Positions 21,332-37,910 of a stretch of 64,000 bases of DNA are shown in pieces (position 1 is the first letter of the stretch; each line of letters opens with the position of its first letter). The DNA is taken from NCBI GenBank assembly GCA_911728455.2, contig OU452223.1:124001-188000 (forward strand), read 5' to 3'. A model generated the notes under the pieces. It was not told the DNA's origin. It worked only from the letters and a program-made list of their open reading frames with translations, and made no database searches. The DNA is from Marthasterias glacialis (lineage: Eukaryota; Echinodermata; Asteroidea; Forcipulatida; Asteriidae). The position numbers and the translations under genes are program-made.

Positions 21332-24300
21332 TATCAAATACTAAATTTACTATTATTTAGTATTATTTGGTATTATTTAGTATCATTTGGTATTATTTAG
21401 TATTATTTGGTATTATTTGGTACTATTTGGTATTATTTAATAAAATTATTTAGTATTATTTAGTATTATTTGGTATTATTTATTATTACTTAGTATTATT
21501 TAAGATTACTTAGTATTATTTAGTATCATTTGGTATTATTTAGTATCATTGGGAATTATTTGGTATTATTTAGTATTATTTAAGATTATTTAATTTTAAA
21601 TATTATTTAGCATTACTTAGTATTATTTTGTATTTTGGTATTATTTAGTATTATGTAATATTATTAGTTTACTATTATTTATTATTTGGTATTATTTAGT
21701 ATTATTTAATATTATTTATTCTTTATTTGGTATTATCTAGTATTACTTGGTATTATGTAGTATTATTTGGTATTATTTCGTATTATTTAGTGTTATTTAA
21801 TAATATTTAATAATATTTACTATTATTTAATCTTATTAATTACGATTTAGTATTATTTAGTATAACTTGGTTTTATTTAGTATTATTTAATATTATTTAA
21901 TATTATTTAAAATATTTAGTATTATTTGGTATTATTTGGTATGATTTAGTATTATTAATAGTAATTAATATTATTAAGTATTATTTATTATTATTTAATA
22001 TAATTTACTATTATTAAGTATTATTTGGTATTATTTAGTATCATTTGGTATTATTTTTTATTATTTAGTATTACTTACTATTATTTAGTTTTATTTAGTA
22101 TTATCTAGTATAACTTGGTATTATTTAGTATTGAGTACTATTTAGTATTATTTGGTATTATTTACTATCATTTAATTTTATTAAAAATAATTTACTATTC
22201 ATTATTATTTAGTAATATTTGGTATTATTTGGTATTATTTAATAATATTTAATATTATTTAATATTATTAAGTATTATTTAGTATTACTTACTATTACTA
22301 AATATTATTTAATATAATTTACTATTATTTATTATTATTTAGTATAATTTAGTATTATTTGGTATTATTTAAAATTACTTAGTATCATTTAGTATTACCT
22401 AGTATAACTTGGAATTATTTAGTAATATTTAGTATTATCTAAAATTATTAAATATAATTCACTATTCTTTATTATTGAGTACTATTTGGTTTTATTTCAT
22501 AATATTTAATATTCAATATCATTTAGTATCATTTAATATTACTTAGTATTATTTAGTATTATTTATTAATATTTTTTATTTAATATTAATGAATATAATT
22601 TAGTATCATTTAGTATTATTTGTTATTTTTGGTATTATTTAGTATTATTTAATATAATTTACTATTATGTATTATTTAGTATTATTTGGTATTTCTGAAT
22701 ATTATTTAGTATTATTTGGTATTATTTATTATTACTTAGTATTACTAAGTATTATTTAATAGTATTTAGTATTATTTGGTATTATTTAGTAGTATTTAAG
22801 ATTTTTTAGTATTAAATACTATTTAATATTATTTTGCATTACTTAGTATTACTTAGTATTTTGGTATTATTTAGTATTATTTAATATTATTTCATATTAT
22901 TTAATATTATTTCTTATATTTCATATTATTTAGTATTATTTATTGTTATTTAGTTTCATTTGGTATTATTTGGTATTTATATTACTTAGTACTATTTAGT
23001 ATTTAATATTAATTAATATAATTTACTATTATTTGGTATTACTTAGTATTATCTAGTATAACTTGGTAGTATTATTTAATGTTGTTTAAAATTATTTAGT
23101 ATTATTAAGTAATATTATTATTTGGTATTATTTAGTATTATTTAATATTATTTAGTGTTAATTAGTATTATTTGCTATGATTTAGTATTAAAGAAAACTT
23201 TAATAAATATTATTTAGTGTTATTTAGCATTATTTAGTATTTTTGGTTCTATTTAGTATGATTTAATATTATTTAATATAGTTTATTATTATTTATTACT
23301 TGGTACTATTTGGTATTGTTTAGTATTTTTTATTATTATTTAATCATTAATATTATTTAATATTATTTAATATTATTTAGTATTATTTAGTATTAATCAG
23401 TATTATTTTATGCTATTTAATATTATTTAATATTATTAAGTATGATTTAATATTGTTGAGTATTATTTGGTATTATTTTAGATTATTTAAGATTATTTAG
23501 TATTAAATATTATTAAGTGTTATTTAGCATTATTTGGTATTTTTTAGTATTATTTAATATTATTTCATACTATTTAATATTATTTAGTATTAAGTACTTT
23601 TTAATGTTATTTAGTATTATTTGGTATCATTTAATATTACTTAGTATTATTTGGTATTATTTGGTATTATTTGGTATTATTTGATATTATTTTATATTTA
23701 CTATTATTTAGTAGGACTTAGCATTAACAACGATTATTTAATATTATCTAGTATAACTTGGTATTTTTTAGTGTTATTTAATATTATTTAATAATATTTA
23801 TTATTAGTTAAAATTATTTAGTATTATTTGGTATTATTCAGTATTATTTAATTCTATTTAGTGTTATTTAATATTTTATATTTAATAATATTTAATATTA
23901 TTTCATATTATTTAGTATTATTTACTACTATTTAATATTATTTAGTATTATTTCTTATTGATAATATTTGATATTTAAAATCATTTGATATTTTTGATAT
24001 TATTTAGTATTATTTAGTAATAATTAGTGTTATTTAATATTTAAAATTATTTAATATTCTTGAGTATAATTTTATATTATTTAGTAATATTTTGTATTAA
24101 TTGGTATTTTTTACTATTATTTAATTTTATTTAGTATTATTTAGTATTACTTACTATTATTAAGTATTGTTTAATATAATTAACTATTATTTATTATTAT
24201 TTAGTATAATTTAAGATTATTTAAAATTACTTAGTATCATTTAGTATTACCTAGTATAACTTGGAATTATTTAGTATTATTTAGTATTATTTAAAATTAT

Positions 24301-25489
24301 TAAATATAATTCACTATTCTTTATTATTGAGTACTATTTGGTTTTATTTCATAATATTTAATATCATTTAGTATCATTTAATATTACTTAGTATTATTTA
24401 ATATTATTGATAAATATTTTTTATTTAATATTAATGAATATAATTTAGTATCATTTAGTATTATTTGTTATTTTTGGTATTATTTAGTATTATTTAGTAT
24501 TATTTAATATTATTTACTATTATTTGGTATTATTGAATATTATTCAGTATTATTTAATTCTATTTAGTGTTATTTAATATTTTATATTTAATAATATTTC
24601 ATATTATTTCATATTATTTAGTATTATTTACTACTATTTAATATTATTTAGTATTAATTCTTATTGATAATATTTGATATTATTTAATATCATTTGATAT
24701 TTTTGATATTATTTAGTATTATTTAGTAATAATTAGTATTATTTAATAATATTTAAAATTATTTAATATTCTTTAATATAAGTTACTAATATTTAGTATT
24801 ATTTGGTATTATTTAGTATCATTTGGTATCATTTGCTATTATTTAGTATCATTTGGTATTATTTAATATTATTCAATATAATTTACTATTAGTTATTATT
24901 AAGTATTATTTTGTATTATTTTGTATTATTTAGTATTACTTAATAATATTTAATATTTAATATTCTTGAGTATAATTTAGCATTATTTATTAATATTTGG
25001 TATTATTTGGTATTATTTAATGACTTATTTGGTATTATTTAGTATTATTTATTAATTAATATTAATTATTATAATTTATTATTTAGTATTACTACTTAGT
25101 ATTATTTAGTATTATTTGTTTTTATTTAATATAATTTACTCTTATTTAGTATTTTTTGGTATCATTTGGTATCATTTGGTATTATTTGGTGTTGTTTAGT
25201 AGTATTTAATATTATTTAATAAAAATTTACTATTATTTATTATTTAGTATTATTTGGTATTATTTGGTATTATTTAGTATCATTTGGCAATATTTAGTAT
25301 AATTTAGTTTTATTTAGTATTATCTAGTATACCTTGGTACCCTTAGTATTATTTACTATTTAATATTATTTAATATTATTTAGTATTATTTAGTACTATT
25401 TAATGTTGTTTAGTATTATTTTGTATTATTTCGTCTTATTTAATATTACTTGTTATTATTTAGTACTATTTTGTATTATTTGGTAATAT

Positions 25490-28400
25490 TTATTATAATT
25501 TAGTATTCCTTATTATTATTTAGTATGACTTAGCATTAGTTACGATTATTTAGTATTATCTAGTATAGTTTGGTATTATTTAGTATTATTTAAAATTATT
25601 TAGTATTATTTAATATTGTTTAGTGATATTTAGTATTATTTGGTGTTATTTGGTATTATTCAGTATTATTTAATATTACTTAATTTTATTTAGTATTTAG
25701 TATTATTTATGTTATTTAATATTATTTAATATAATTTACTATTATTTAGTATTATTCGGTATTATTTAGTATCATTTGGTATTATTTAGTATCGTTTTGT
25801 TTTCTTTGGTATTATTTAGTATTATTCAATATTATTCAATATAATTTACTATTATTTAGTATTTAGTATTATTTGGTATTATTTTGTGTTATTTAGTATT
25901 ACTTATATAATATTTAGGATTTAATATTCTTGAGTATTATTTAGCATTATTTAGTATTATGTGGTATTATTAAATATGACTTATTTGGTATTATTTAGTA
26001 TTTTTTTGTATTATTTGGTATTCAAAAATACGTATTATTTCGTAATATTTATTATTTAATACTAATTATTTTAATTTACTATTATTTACTATTATTTGGT
26101 ATTTTTTTAGTATTATTTAATATTAATTAACATTATTTAATATTAATTAATATAATTTAGTATTGGTATTTTTTAGTATTATTTAGTATTAGTAATATTT
26201 AGTATTACTTAGTATTATTTAGTATGACTTAGCATTTATTACGATTATTTAGTATTGTCTAGTATAACTTGGTATCATTTAATATTATTTAATATTATTT
26301 AGTATTATTTAATATTATTTAGTATTATTTAAAAATATTTAGTATTTTTTGATATTATTTGGTATTTAGTATTATTTAATATAATTTAGTGTTAATTAGT
26401 ATTATTTGGTATTATTTAGTATAATATCATATTACTTGGTGTTATTTAGTATTATTTGTTATTATTTAATTTAATTTACTCTTATTTAGTATTTTTTGGT
26501 ATTATTTTGTATCACTTGGTATCATTTGGTATTATTTGGTATTATTTGGTATTATTTGGTGTTATTTAGTATTATTTAATATTATTTAATATAATTTACT
26601 ATTATTTATTATTTAGTATCATTTGGTATCATTTGGCATTTTTTTAGTATTATTTAGTTTTTTTAGTATTATCTAGTTTAACTTGGTAGTATTCAGTATT
26701 ATTTAGTACTATTCAGTATTATTTGGTATTTCTTAGTTTTATTTAATATTATTAAAAATAATTTACTATTCATTATTATTGAATATTATGTGGTATTATT
26801 TAATATTATTTAGTATTATTTAATATTACTTCGTATAATTTAGTACTATTTAATAATATTTAATATTTACTTTTAAGATAATTTAGTATCATTTAGTATT
26901 ATTTAGTATCATTTGGTATTAATTGGTATTTTTTGGTATTATTTGGTATTATTCAATAATATTTAGCACTATTTAGTATTATTTGGTTTACTTATTACTT
27001 CTTAGTATTATTTAGTATTATTTATGTTATTTATTATTATTTAATATAATTTAATAATATTTAGTTTTATTTGGTATTATTTAGTATCATTTGGTATCAT
27101 TTGGTATTATTAAGTATTATTTGGTATTATTTGCTATTAATTAGTATTACTTAATATTATTTAATCTTTAATATTCTTGAGTATTATTTAGCATTATTTA
27201 GCATTATTTAGCATTATTTGGTATTATTTGGTATTAGTTAATATGACTTATTGATATTATTTAGTATTATTTTGTATTATTTGGTATTTAAAATTACTGA
27301 GTATTATTTCGTAATATTTATTATTTAATATTAATTATTTTAGTTTACTATTACTTACTATTAATTAGTATTATTTGGTATTTTTTAGTATCATTTGGTA
27401 TCATTTGGTATTATTTAGTATAATTTAAAATTATTTAGTATTATTTAGTAATATTTGGTTTTATTTGGTATTATTTATTATTATTTAATATTATTTAGTG
27501 TTATTTAGTATTATTTGGTAATACTCAGTATTTTTTAATATTACTTAATTTTATTTAATAATATTTTTTTTTATTTAATATAATTTTTTATTATTCAGTA
27601 TTATTTAATATTATTTAGTATTACTTAGTATTATTTAGTTTTATTCAGTATTATCTAGTATAACTTGGTATTATTTAGTATTATTTAGTACTATTCAGTG
27701 TTATTTGGTATTTTTTTAGTATTATTCAATATTATTAAATATAATTTACTTTTCATTATTATTGGGTATTATGTGGTATTATTTAGTATTATTTAATATT
27801 ATTTAGTATTATTTAATATTACTTAGTATTATTTGGTATTATTTAATAATATTTAGTATTATTTTGTATTTTTTAATATTACATAGTATAACTTAGTATT
27901 ATTTAATATTTATTATTTACTATTAATTAATATAATTTAGTATCATTTAGTATTATTTAGTATCATTTGGTATTAGTTGGTATTTTTTGGTATTATTTAG
28001 TATTAAATATAATTTACTATTACTTATTTAGTTTTATTAGGTATTATTTAATAATATTTAGCACTATTTAGTATTATTTGGTTTTATTTATTACTTCTTA
28101 GTATCATTTAGTATTATTTATGATACTTAATAATATTTAATATAATTTACTATTATTTAGTATTATTCGGTATTATTTAGTATCATTTGGTATTATTTAG
28201 CATTATTTAATATTATTAAATATAATTTACTATTATTTATTATTTAGTATTATTTGGTGTTATTTTGTATTATTTAGAAATACTTATACTATTTAATATT
28301 TAATATTCTTGAGTATTATTTAGTATTATTTGGTATTTTAAATTACTTAGTATTATTTCGTAATATTTATTATTTAATACTAATTATTATAATTTAGTAT

Positions 28401-31400
28401 TATTTAGTATTATTTACTATTATTTGGTACTTTTTAAGTATTATCTAATATTAATTTATATTATTTAATATTATGTAATATAATTTAGTATTGGTATTAT
28501 TTAGTATTATTTTGTATTATTTAGTAATATTTAGTATTACTTAGTATTATTTAGTATGACTTAGCATTTATTACGATTATTTAGTATTGTCTAGTATAAC
28601 TTTGTATCTTTTAGTACTTTTTAATATTATTTAGTATTATTTAGTATTATTTAATATTATTTAGTATTATTTAAAAATATTTATTATTATTTGATATTAT
28701 TTGGTATTTAGTATTATTTAATATAATTTAGTGTTAATTAGTATTATTTGGTATTATTTAGTATAATATCATATTACTTGGTGTTATTTAGTATTATTTG
28801 TTATTATTTAATTTAATTTACTCTTATTTAGTATTTTTTGGTATTATTTTGTATCACTTGGTATCATTTGGTATTATTTGGTATTATTTGGTATTATTTG
28901 GTGTTATTTAGTATTATTTAATATTATTTAATATAATTTACTATTATTTATTATTTAGTATCATTTGGTATCATTTGGCATTTTTTTAGTATTATTTAGT
29001 TTTTTTAGTATTATCTAGTTTAACTTGGTAGTATTCAGTATTATTTAGTACTATTCAGTATTATTTGGTATTTCTTAGTTTTATTTAATATTATTAAAAA
29101 TAATTTACTATTCATTATTATTGAATATTATGTGGTATTATTTAGTATTATTTAGTATTATTTAATATTACTTCGTATAATTTAGTACTATTTAATAATA
29201 TTTAATATTTACTTTTAAGATAATTTAGTATCATTTAGTATTATTTAGTATCATTTGGTATTAATTGGTATTTTTTGGTATTATTTGGTATTATTCAATA
29301 ATATTTAGCACTATTTTGTATTATTTGGTTTACTTATTACTTCTTAGTATTATTTAGTATTATTTATGTTATTTATTATTATTTAATATAATTTAATAAT
29401 ATTTAGTTTTATTTGGTATTATTTAGTATCATTTGGTATCATTTGGTATTATTTAGTATCATTTGGTATTATTTGATATTATTTAGTATTATTTAATATT
29501 ATTCAATATAATTTACTATTATTTATTATTAAGTATTATTTGGTATTATTTGCTATTAATTAGTATTACTTAATATTATTTAATCTTTAATATTATTGAG
29601 TATTATTTAGCATTATTTAGCATTATTTAGCATTATTTGGTATTATTTGGTATTAGTTAATATGACTTATTGATATTATTTAGTATTATTTTGTATTATT
29701 TGGTATTTAAAATTACTGAGTATTATTTCGTAATATTTATTATTTAATATTAATTATTTTAGTTTACTATTATTTACTATTAATTAGTATTATTTGGTAT
29801 TTTTTAGTATCATTTGGTATCATTTGGTATTATTTAGTATAATTTAAAATTATTTAGTATTATTTAGTAATATTTGGTTTTATTTGGTATTATTTTTTAT
29901 TATTTAATATTAGTGTTATTTAGTATTATTTGGTAATACTCAGTATTTTTTAATATTACTTAATTTTATTTAATAATATTTTTTTTATTTAATATAATTT
30001 TTTATTATTCAGTATTATTTAATATTATTTAGTATTACTTAGTATTATTTAGTTTTATTCAGTATTATCTAGTATAACTTGGTATTATTTAGTATTATTT
30101 AGTACTATTCAGTGTTATTTGGTATTTTTTAGTATTATTCAATATTATTAAATATAATTTACTTTTCATTATTATTGGGTATTATGTGGTATTATTTAGT
30201 ATTATTTAATATTATTTAGTATTATTTAATATTACTTAGTATTATTTGGTATTATTTAATAATATTTAGTATTATTTTGTATTTTTTAATATTACATAGT
30301 ATAACTTAGTATTATTTAATATTTATTATTTACTATTAATTAATATAATTTAGTATCATTTAGTATTATTTAGTATCATTTGGTATTAGTTGGTATTTTT
30401 TGGTATTATTTAGTATTAAATATAATTTACTATTACTTATTTAGTTTTATTAGGTATTATTTAATAATATTGAGCACTATTTAGTATTATTTGGTTTTAT
30501 TTATTACTTCTTAGTATCATTTAGTATTATTTATGATACTTAATAATATTTAATATAATTTACTATTATTTAGTATTATTCGGTATTATTTAGTATCATT
30601 TGGTATTATTTAGCATTATTTAATATTATTAAATATAATTTACTATTATTTATTATTTAGTATTATTTGGTGTTATTTTGTATTATTTAGAAATACTTAT
30701 AATATTTAATATTTAATATTCTTGAGTATTATTTAGTATTATTTGGTTTTTTAAATTACTTAGTATTATTTCGTAATATTTATTATTTAATACTAATTAT
30801 TATAATTTAGTATTATTTACTATTATTTACTATTATTTGGTACTTTTTAAGTATTATCTAATATTAATTTATATTATTTAATATTATGTAATATAATTTA
30901 GTATTGGTATTATTTAGTATTATTTTGTATTATTTAGTAATATTTAGCATTACTTAGTATTATTTAGTATGACTTAGCATTTATTACGATTATTTAGTAT
31001 TGTCTAGTATAACTTGGTATCATTTAATATTATTTAATATTATTTAGTATTATTTAATATTATTTAGTATTATTTAAAAATATTTAGTATTATTTGATAT
31101 TATTTGGTATTTAGTATTATTTAATATAATTTAGTGTTAATTAGTATTATTTGGTATTATTTAGTATAATATCATATTACTTGGTGTTATTTAGTATTAT
31201 TTGTTATTATTTAATTTAATTTACTCTTATTTAGTATTTTTTGGTATTATTTTGTATCACTTGGTATCATTTGGTATTATTTGGTATTATTTGGTATTAT
31301 TTGGTGTTATTTAGTATTATTTAATATAATTTACTATTATTTATTATTTAGTATCATTTGGTATCATTTGGCATTTTTTTAGTATTATTTAGTTTTTTTA

Positions 31401-34400
31401 GTATTATCTAGTTTAACTTGGTAGTATTCAGTATTATTTAGTACTATTCAGTATTATTTGGTATTTCTTAGTTTTATTTAATATTATTAAAAATAATTTA
31501 CTATTCATTATTATTGAATATTATGTGGTATTATTTAGTAATATTTAGTATTATTTAATATTACTTAGTATAATTTAGTATTATTTAATAATATTTATTA
31601 TTTACTTTTAAGATAATTTAGTATCATTTAGTATTATTTAGTATCATTTGGTATTAATTGGTATTTTTTGGTATTATTTGGTATTATTCAATAATATTTA
31701 GCACTATTTAGTATTATTTGGTTTTACTTATTACTTCTTAGTATTATTTAGTATTATTTATGTTATTTATTATTATTTAATATAATTTAATAATATTTAG
31801 TTTTATTTGGTATTATTTAGTATCATTTGGTATCATTTGGTATTATTTAGTATCATTTGGTATTATTTGATATTATTTAGTATTATTTAATATTATTCAA
31901 TATAATTTACTATTATTTATTATTAAGTATTATTTGGTATTATTTGCTATTAATTAGTATTACTTAATATTATTTAATCTTTAATATTCTTGAGTATTAT
32001 TTAGCATTATTTAGCATTATTTAGCATTATTTGGTATTATTTGGTATTAGTTAATATGACTTATTGATATTATTTAGTATTATTTTGTATTATTTGGTAT
32101 TTAAAATTACTGAGTATTATTTCGTAATATTTATTATTTAATATTAATTATTTTAGTTTACTATTATTTACTATTAATTAGTATTATTTGGTATTTTTTT
32201 AGTATCATTTGGTATCATTTGGTATTATTTAGTATAATTTAAAATTATTTAGTATTATTTAGTAATATTTGGTTTTATTTGGTATTATTTATTATTATTT
32301 AATATTATTTAGTGTTATTTAGTATTATTTGGTAATACTCAGTATTTTTTAATATTACTTAATTTTATTTAATAATATTTTTTTTTTATTTAATATAATT
32401 TTTTATTATTCAGTATTATTTAATATTATTTAGTATTACTTAGTATTATTTAGTTTTATTCAGTGTTATTTGGTATTTTTTAGTATTATTTAATATTATT
32501 AAATATAATTTACTTTTCATTATTATTGGGTATTATGTGGTATTATTTAGTATTATTTAATATTATTTAGTATTATTTAATATTACTTAGTATTATTTGG
32601 TATTATTTAATAATATTTAGTATTATTTTGTATTTTTTAATATTACATAGTATAATTTAGTATTATTTAATATTTATTATTTACTATTAATTAATATAAT
32701 TTAGTATCATTTAGTATTATTTAGTATCATTTTGTATTAGTTGGTATTTTTTGGTATTATTTAGTATTAAATATAATTTACTATTACTTATTTAGTTTTA
32801 TTAGGTATTATTTAATAATATTTAGCACTATTTAGTATTATTTGGTTTTATTTATTACTTCTTAGTATCATTTAGTATTATTTATGATACTTAATAATAT
32901 TTAATATAATTTACTATTATTTAGTATTATTCGGTATTATTTAGTATCATTTGGTATTATTTAGCATTATTTAATATTATGAAATATAATTTACTATTAT
33001 TTATTATTTAGTATTATTTGGTGTTATTTTGTATTATTTAGTAATACTTATAATATTTAATATTTAATATTCTTGAGTATTATTTAGTATTATTTGGTAT
33101 TTAAAATTACTTAGTATTATTTCGTAATATTTATTATTTAATACTAATTATTATAATTTAGTATTATTTACTATTATTTACTATTATTTGGTACTTTTTA
33201 AGTATTATTTAATATTAATTTATATTATTTAATATTATGTAATATAATTTAGTATTGGTATTATTTAGTATTATTTTGTATTATTTAGTAATATTTAGTA
33301 TTACTTAGTATTATTTAGTATGACTTAGCATTTATTACGATTATTTAGTATTGTCTAGTATAACTTGGTATCTTTTAGTACTTTTTAATATTATTTAGTA
33401 TTATTTAGTATTATTTAGTATTATTTAGTATTTAGTATTATTTAATATTATTTAGTATTAATTAGTATTATTTGGTATTATTTGGTATTATTTAGTATAA
33501 TTTCATAATACTTAGTATTATTTAGTATTATTTGTTATTATTTAATATAATTTACTCTTATTTAGTATTTGTTGGTATTATTTTGTATCATTTGGTATCA
33601 TTTGGTATTATTTGGTATCATTTGTTGTTATTTAGTAATATTTAATATTATTTAACATAATTTACTATTATTTATTATTTAGTATCATTTGGTATCATTT
33701 GGCATTATTTAGTAGTATTTAGTTTAATTTAGTATTATCTAGTATAACTTGGTATTATTTAGTATTATTTAATATTGTTAAATACGATTTATTCTTTATT
33801 ATTATTGAGTATTATTTGGTATTATTTAGTGTTATTTAATATTTGATATTATTTAATATTATTTAGTATTATTTAGTATTACTTAATATTATTTAGTATT
33901 ATTTTGTATTAATTGGTACTATTTAATAAAACTTAGTATTATTTAGTGTCACTTACTATTATTAAATATAATTTAATTTAATTTACTATTATTTTTTATT
34001 ATTTAGTATTATTTATTACTACTTAATGATATTTGGTAATATTTAGTATCATTTGGTATTATTTAGTAGTAATTAAGATTTTTAATATTAAATATTATTT
34101 AGTGTTATTTAGCATTACTTAGTAATATTTAGTATTTTTGGTATTATTTAGTATTATTTAATATTATTGGATATAATTTACTGTTATTTGTTATTTAGTA
34201 TTATTTGGTATTATTTAATATTATTCAATATAATTTAGTGTTAATTAGTAATAATTGGTATTATTTAGTATTATTTAATGATTATTAATATTATTTAATA
34301 TTCTTGAGTATTATTTTATAATATTGAGTATTATTTTGTATTATTTAGTTCTATTTAGTATTATTTGGTACTTTTTAGTATTATTTACTATTTAATATGA

Positions 34401-37400
34401 TTTAATATTATTTAGTATTATTTAGTACTATTTAATGTTGTTTAGTATTATTTTGTATTATTTCGTCTTATTTAACATTACTTGTTATTTAGTACTATTT
34501 GGTATTATTTGGTATAATTTAGTATTCCTTATTATTGTTTAGTATGACTTAGCATTAGTTACGATTATTTAATATTATCTAGTATAAGTTGGTATTATTT
34601 AGTATTATTTAAAATTATTTAGTATTATTTAATATTATTTAGTGATATTTAGTGTTATTTGGTATTATTTGATATTATTCAGTATTATTTAATATTACTT
34701 AATTTTATTTAGTATTATTTTGTACTATTTAATATAGTTTTCTATTATTTAGTATTATTTAATATTTAGTATTACTTAGTATTATTTAGTTTTATTTCGT
34801 ATTATCTAGTATAACTTGGTATTATTCAGTATTATTTAGTACTATTCAATATTATTTGGTATTTTTTATTATTATTTAATATTATTTAATATTATTAAAT
34901 ATAATTCACTATTCATTTTTATTGAGTATTATTTGGTATTATTTGGTATTTTTTAATATTACTTAGTATAATTTAGTATTATTTAGTATTATTTAGTATC
35001 ATTTGGTATTAATTGGTATTTTTGGTATTATTTAGTATTATTTAATATAATTTACTATTACTTATTATTTAGTATTATTTGGTATTATTCAATAATTTTT
35101 AGCACTATTTAGTATTATTTGGTTTTATTGATTACTTCTTAGTATTATTTAGTATTATTTATGTTATTTAATATTATTTAATATAATTTATTATTATTTA
35201 GTATTATTTGGTATTATTTAGTTTCATTTAATATTATTCAATATAATTTACTAATATTTATTATTTAGTATTATTTTGTATTATTTAGTATTACTTAATA
35301 ATATTTAATATCTAATATTCATGAGTATTATTTAGCATCATTTATTATTATTTGGTATTATTTGGTATTTTATGGTATTATTTAATATGACTTATTTGGT
35401 ATTATTTGGTATTAATTTGTATTATTTGGTAGTTAAAATTACTGAGTATTTTTTCGTAATATTTATTATTTAATATTAATTATTATAATTTACTATTATT
35501 TACTATTATTCAGTATTATTTGGTATTTTTCAGTATCATTTGGTATTATTTAGTAATATTTAGTAATATTTGTATTAGTATTTTTTGTATTATTTGGTAT
35601 TTAAAAATACTTAGTATTATTTCGTAATATTTATTATTTAATACTAATTATTTTAATTTACTATTATTCACTATTATTTGGTATTTTTTTAGTATTATTT
35701 AATATTAATTAACATTATTTAATATTAATTAATATAATTTAGTATTGGTATTTTTTAGTATTATTTAGTATTACTTAGTATTAGTATGACTTAGCATTTA
35801 TTACGATTATTTAGTATTGTCTAGTATAACTTGGTATCATTTAATATTATTTAATATTATTTAGTATTATTTAATATTATTTAGTATTATTTAAAAATAT
35901 TTAGTATTATTTGATATTATTTGGTATTTAGTATTATTTAATATAATTTAGTGTTAATTAGTATTATTTGGTATTATTTAGTATAATATCATATTACTTG
36001 GTGTTATTTAGTATTATTTGTTATTATTTAATTTAATTTACTCTTATTTAGTATTTTTTGGTATTATTTTGTATCACTTGGTATCATTTGGTATTATTTG
36101 GTATTATTTGGTATTATTTGGTGTTATTTAGTATTATTTATTATTATTTAATATAATTTACTATTATTTATTATTTAGTATCATTTGGTATCATTTGGCA
36201 CTTTTTTAGTATTATTTAGTTTTTTTAGTATTATCTAGTTTAACTTGGTAGTATTCAGTATTATTTAGTACTATTCAGTATTATTTGGTATTTCTTAGTT
36301 TTATTTAATATTAAAAATAATTTACTATTCATTATTATTGAATAGTATGTGGTATTATTTAGTATTATTTAGTATTATTTAATATTACTTAGTATAATTT
36401 AGTATTATTTAATAATATTTATTATTTACTTTTAAGATAATTTAGTATCATTTAGTATTATTTAGTATCATTTGGTATTAATTGGTATTTTTTGGTATTA
36501 TTTGGTATTATTCAATAATATTTAGCACTATTTAGTATTATTTGGTTTTACTTATTACTTCTTAGTATTATTTAGTATTATTTATGTTATTTATTATTAT
36601 TTAATATAATTTAATAATATTTAGTTTTATTTGGTATTATTTAGTATCATTTGGTATCATTTGGTATTATTTAGTATCATTTGGTATTATTTGATATTAT
36701 TTAGTATTATTTAATATTATTCAATATAGTTTACTATTATTTATTATTAAGTATTATTTGGTATTATTTGCTATTAATTAGTATTACTTAATATTATTTA
36801 ATCTTTAATATTTTTGAGTATTATTTAGCATTATTTAGCATTATTTAGCATTATTTGGTATTATTTGGTATTACTTAATATGACTTATCGATATTATTTA
36901 GTATTATTTTGTATTATTTGGTATTTAAAATTACTGAGTATTATTTCGTAATATTTATTATTTAATATTAATTATTTTAGTTTACTATTATTTACTATTA
37001 ATTAGTATTTTTGGTATTTTTAAGTATCATTTGGTTTCAGTTGGTATTATTTAGTACTATTTAAAATTATTTAGTATTATTCAGTATTATTTAGTACTAT
37101 TCAGTATTATTTCGTATTTTTTAGTATTATTTAATATTATTAAATGTAATTTACTATTCATTAACATTCAGTATTATTTGGTATTATTTAGTATTATTTA
37201 ATAATATTTAGTATTACTTGTATTTTTTAATATTAAATATTATAAATTAGTATTATTATTTAATATTTAATATTTACTATTAATTAATATAATTTAGTAT
37301 AATTTAGTATCATTTGGTATTAGTTGGTGTTTTTTGGTATTTTTTAGTATTATTAAATATAATTTACTATTACTTAATTAGTATTATTAGGTATTATTTA

Positions 37401-37910
37401 ATAATATTTAGTATTATTTGGTTTTATTTATTACTTCATAGTATTATTTAGTAATACTTATGTTATTTAATACTATTTAATATAATTTAACAATTATTTA
37501 GTATTATCCGGTATTATTTAGTATCATTTGGTATCATTTGGTATTATTTAGTATCATTTTGTTTTATTTGGTATTATTTTGTATTATTTAATATGACTTA
37601 TTTGGTATTATTTAGTATTTTTTGTATTATTTGGTATTTAAAATTACTTAGTATCATTTCGTAATATTTATCATTTAATACTAATTATTATAATTTACTA
37701 TTATTTACTATTATTTGGTATTTTTTTAGTATTTAATATTAATTAATATTATTTAATATTAACTAATATAATTTAGTATTGGTATTATTTAGTATTATTT
37801 GGTATTATTTAGTAATATTTAGTATTACTTAGTATTATTTAGTATGACTTAGCATTTATTACGATTATTTAGTATCGTCTAGTATACTAAATAATTAGTG
37901 TTAATTAATA
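25490..37910. repeat. Higher-order repeat within the decamer array
   Basis: A rare landmark, AGCATTTATTACGATTAT, recurs at 26231, 28563, 30976, 33327, 35793 and 37851, so at spacings of 2332, 2413, 2351, 2466 and 2058 bp. Hundreds of bases around each landmark repeat the same sequence of decamer variants (for example TATAATATCATATTACTTGG followed by TTACTCTTATTTAGTATT). The units are therefore multi-hundred-decamer blocks copied as wholes. Older relatives of the landmark occur at 25532, 34551 and 39753 (AGCATTAGTTACG), 40024 and 44120. Confidence 0.85.
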
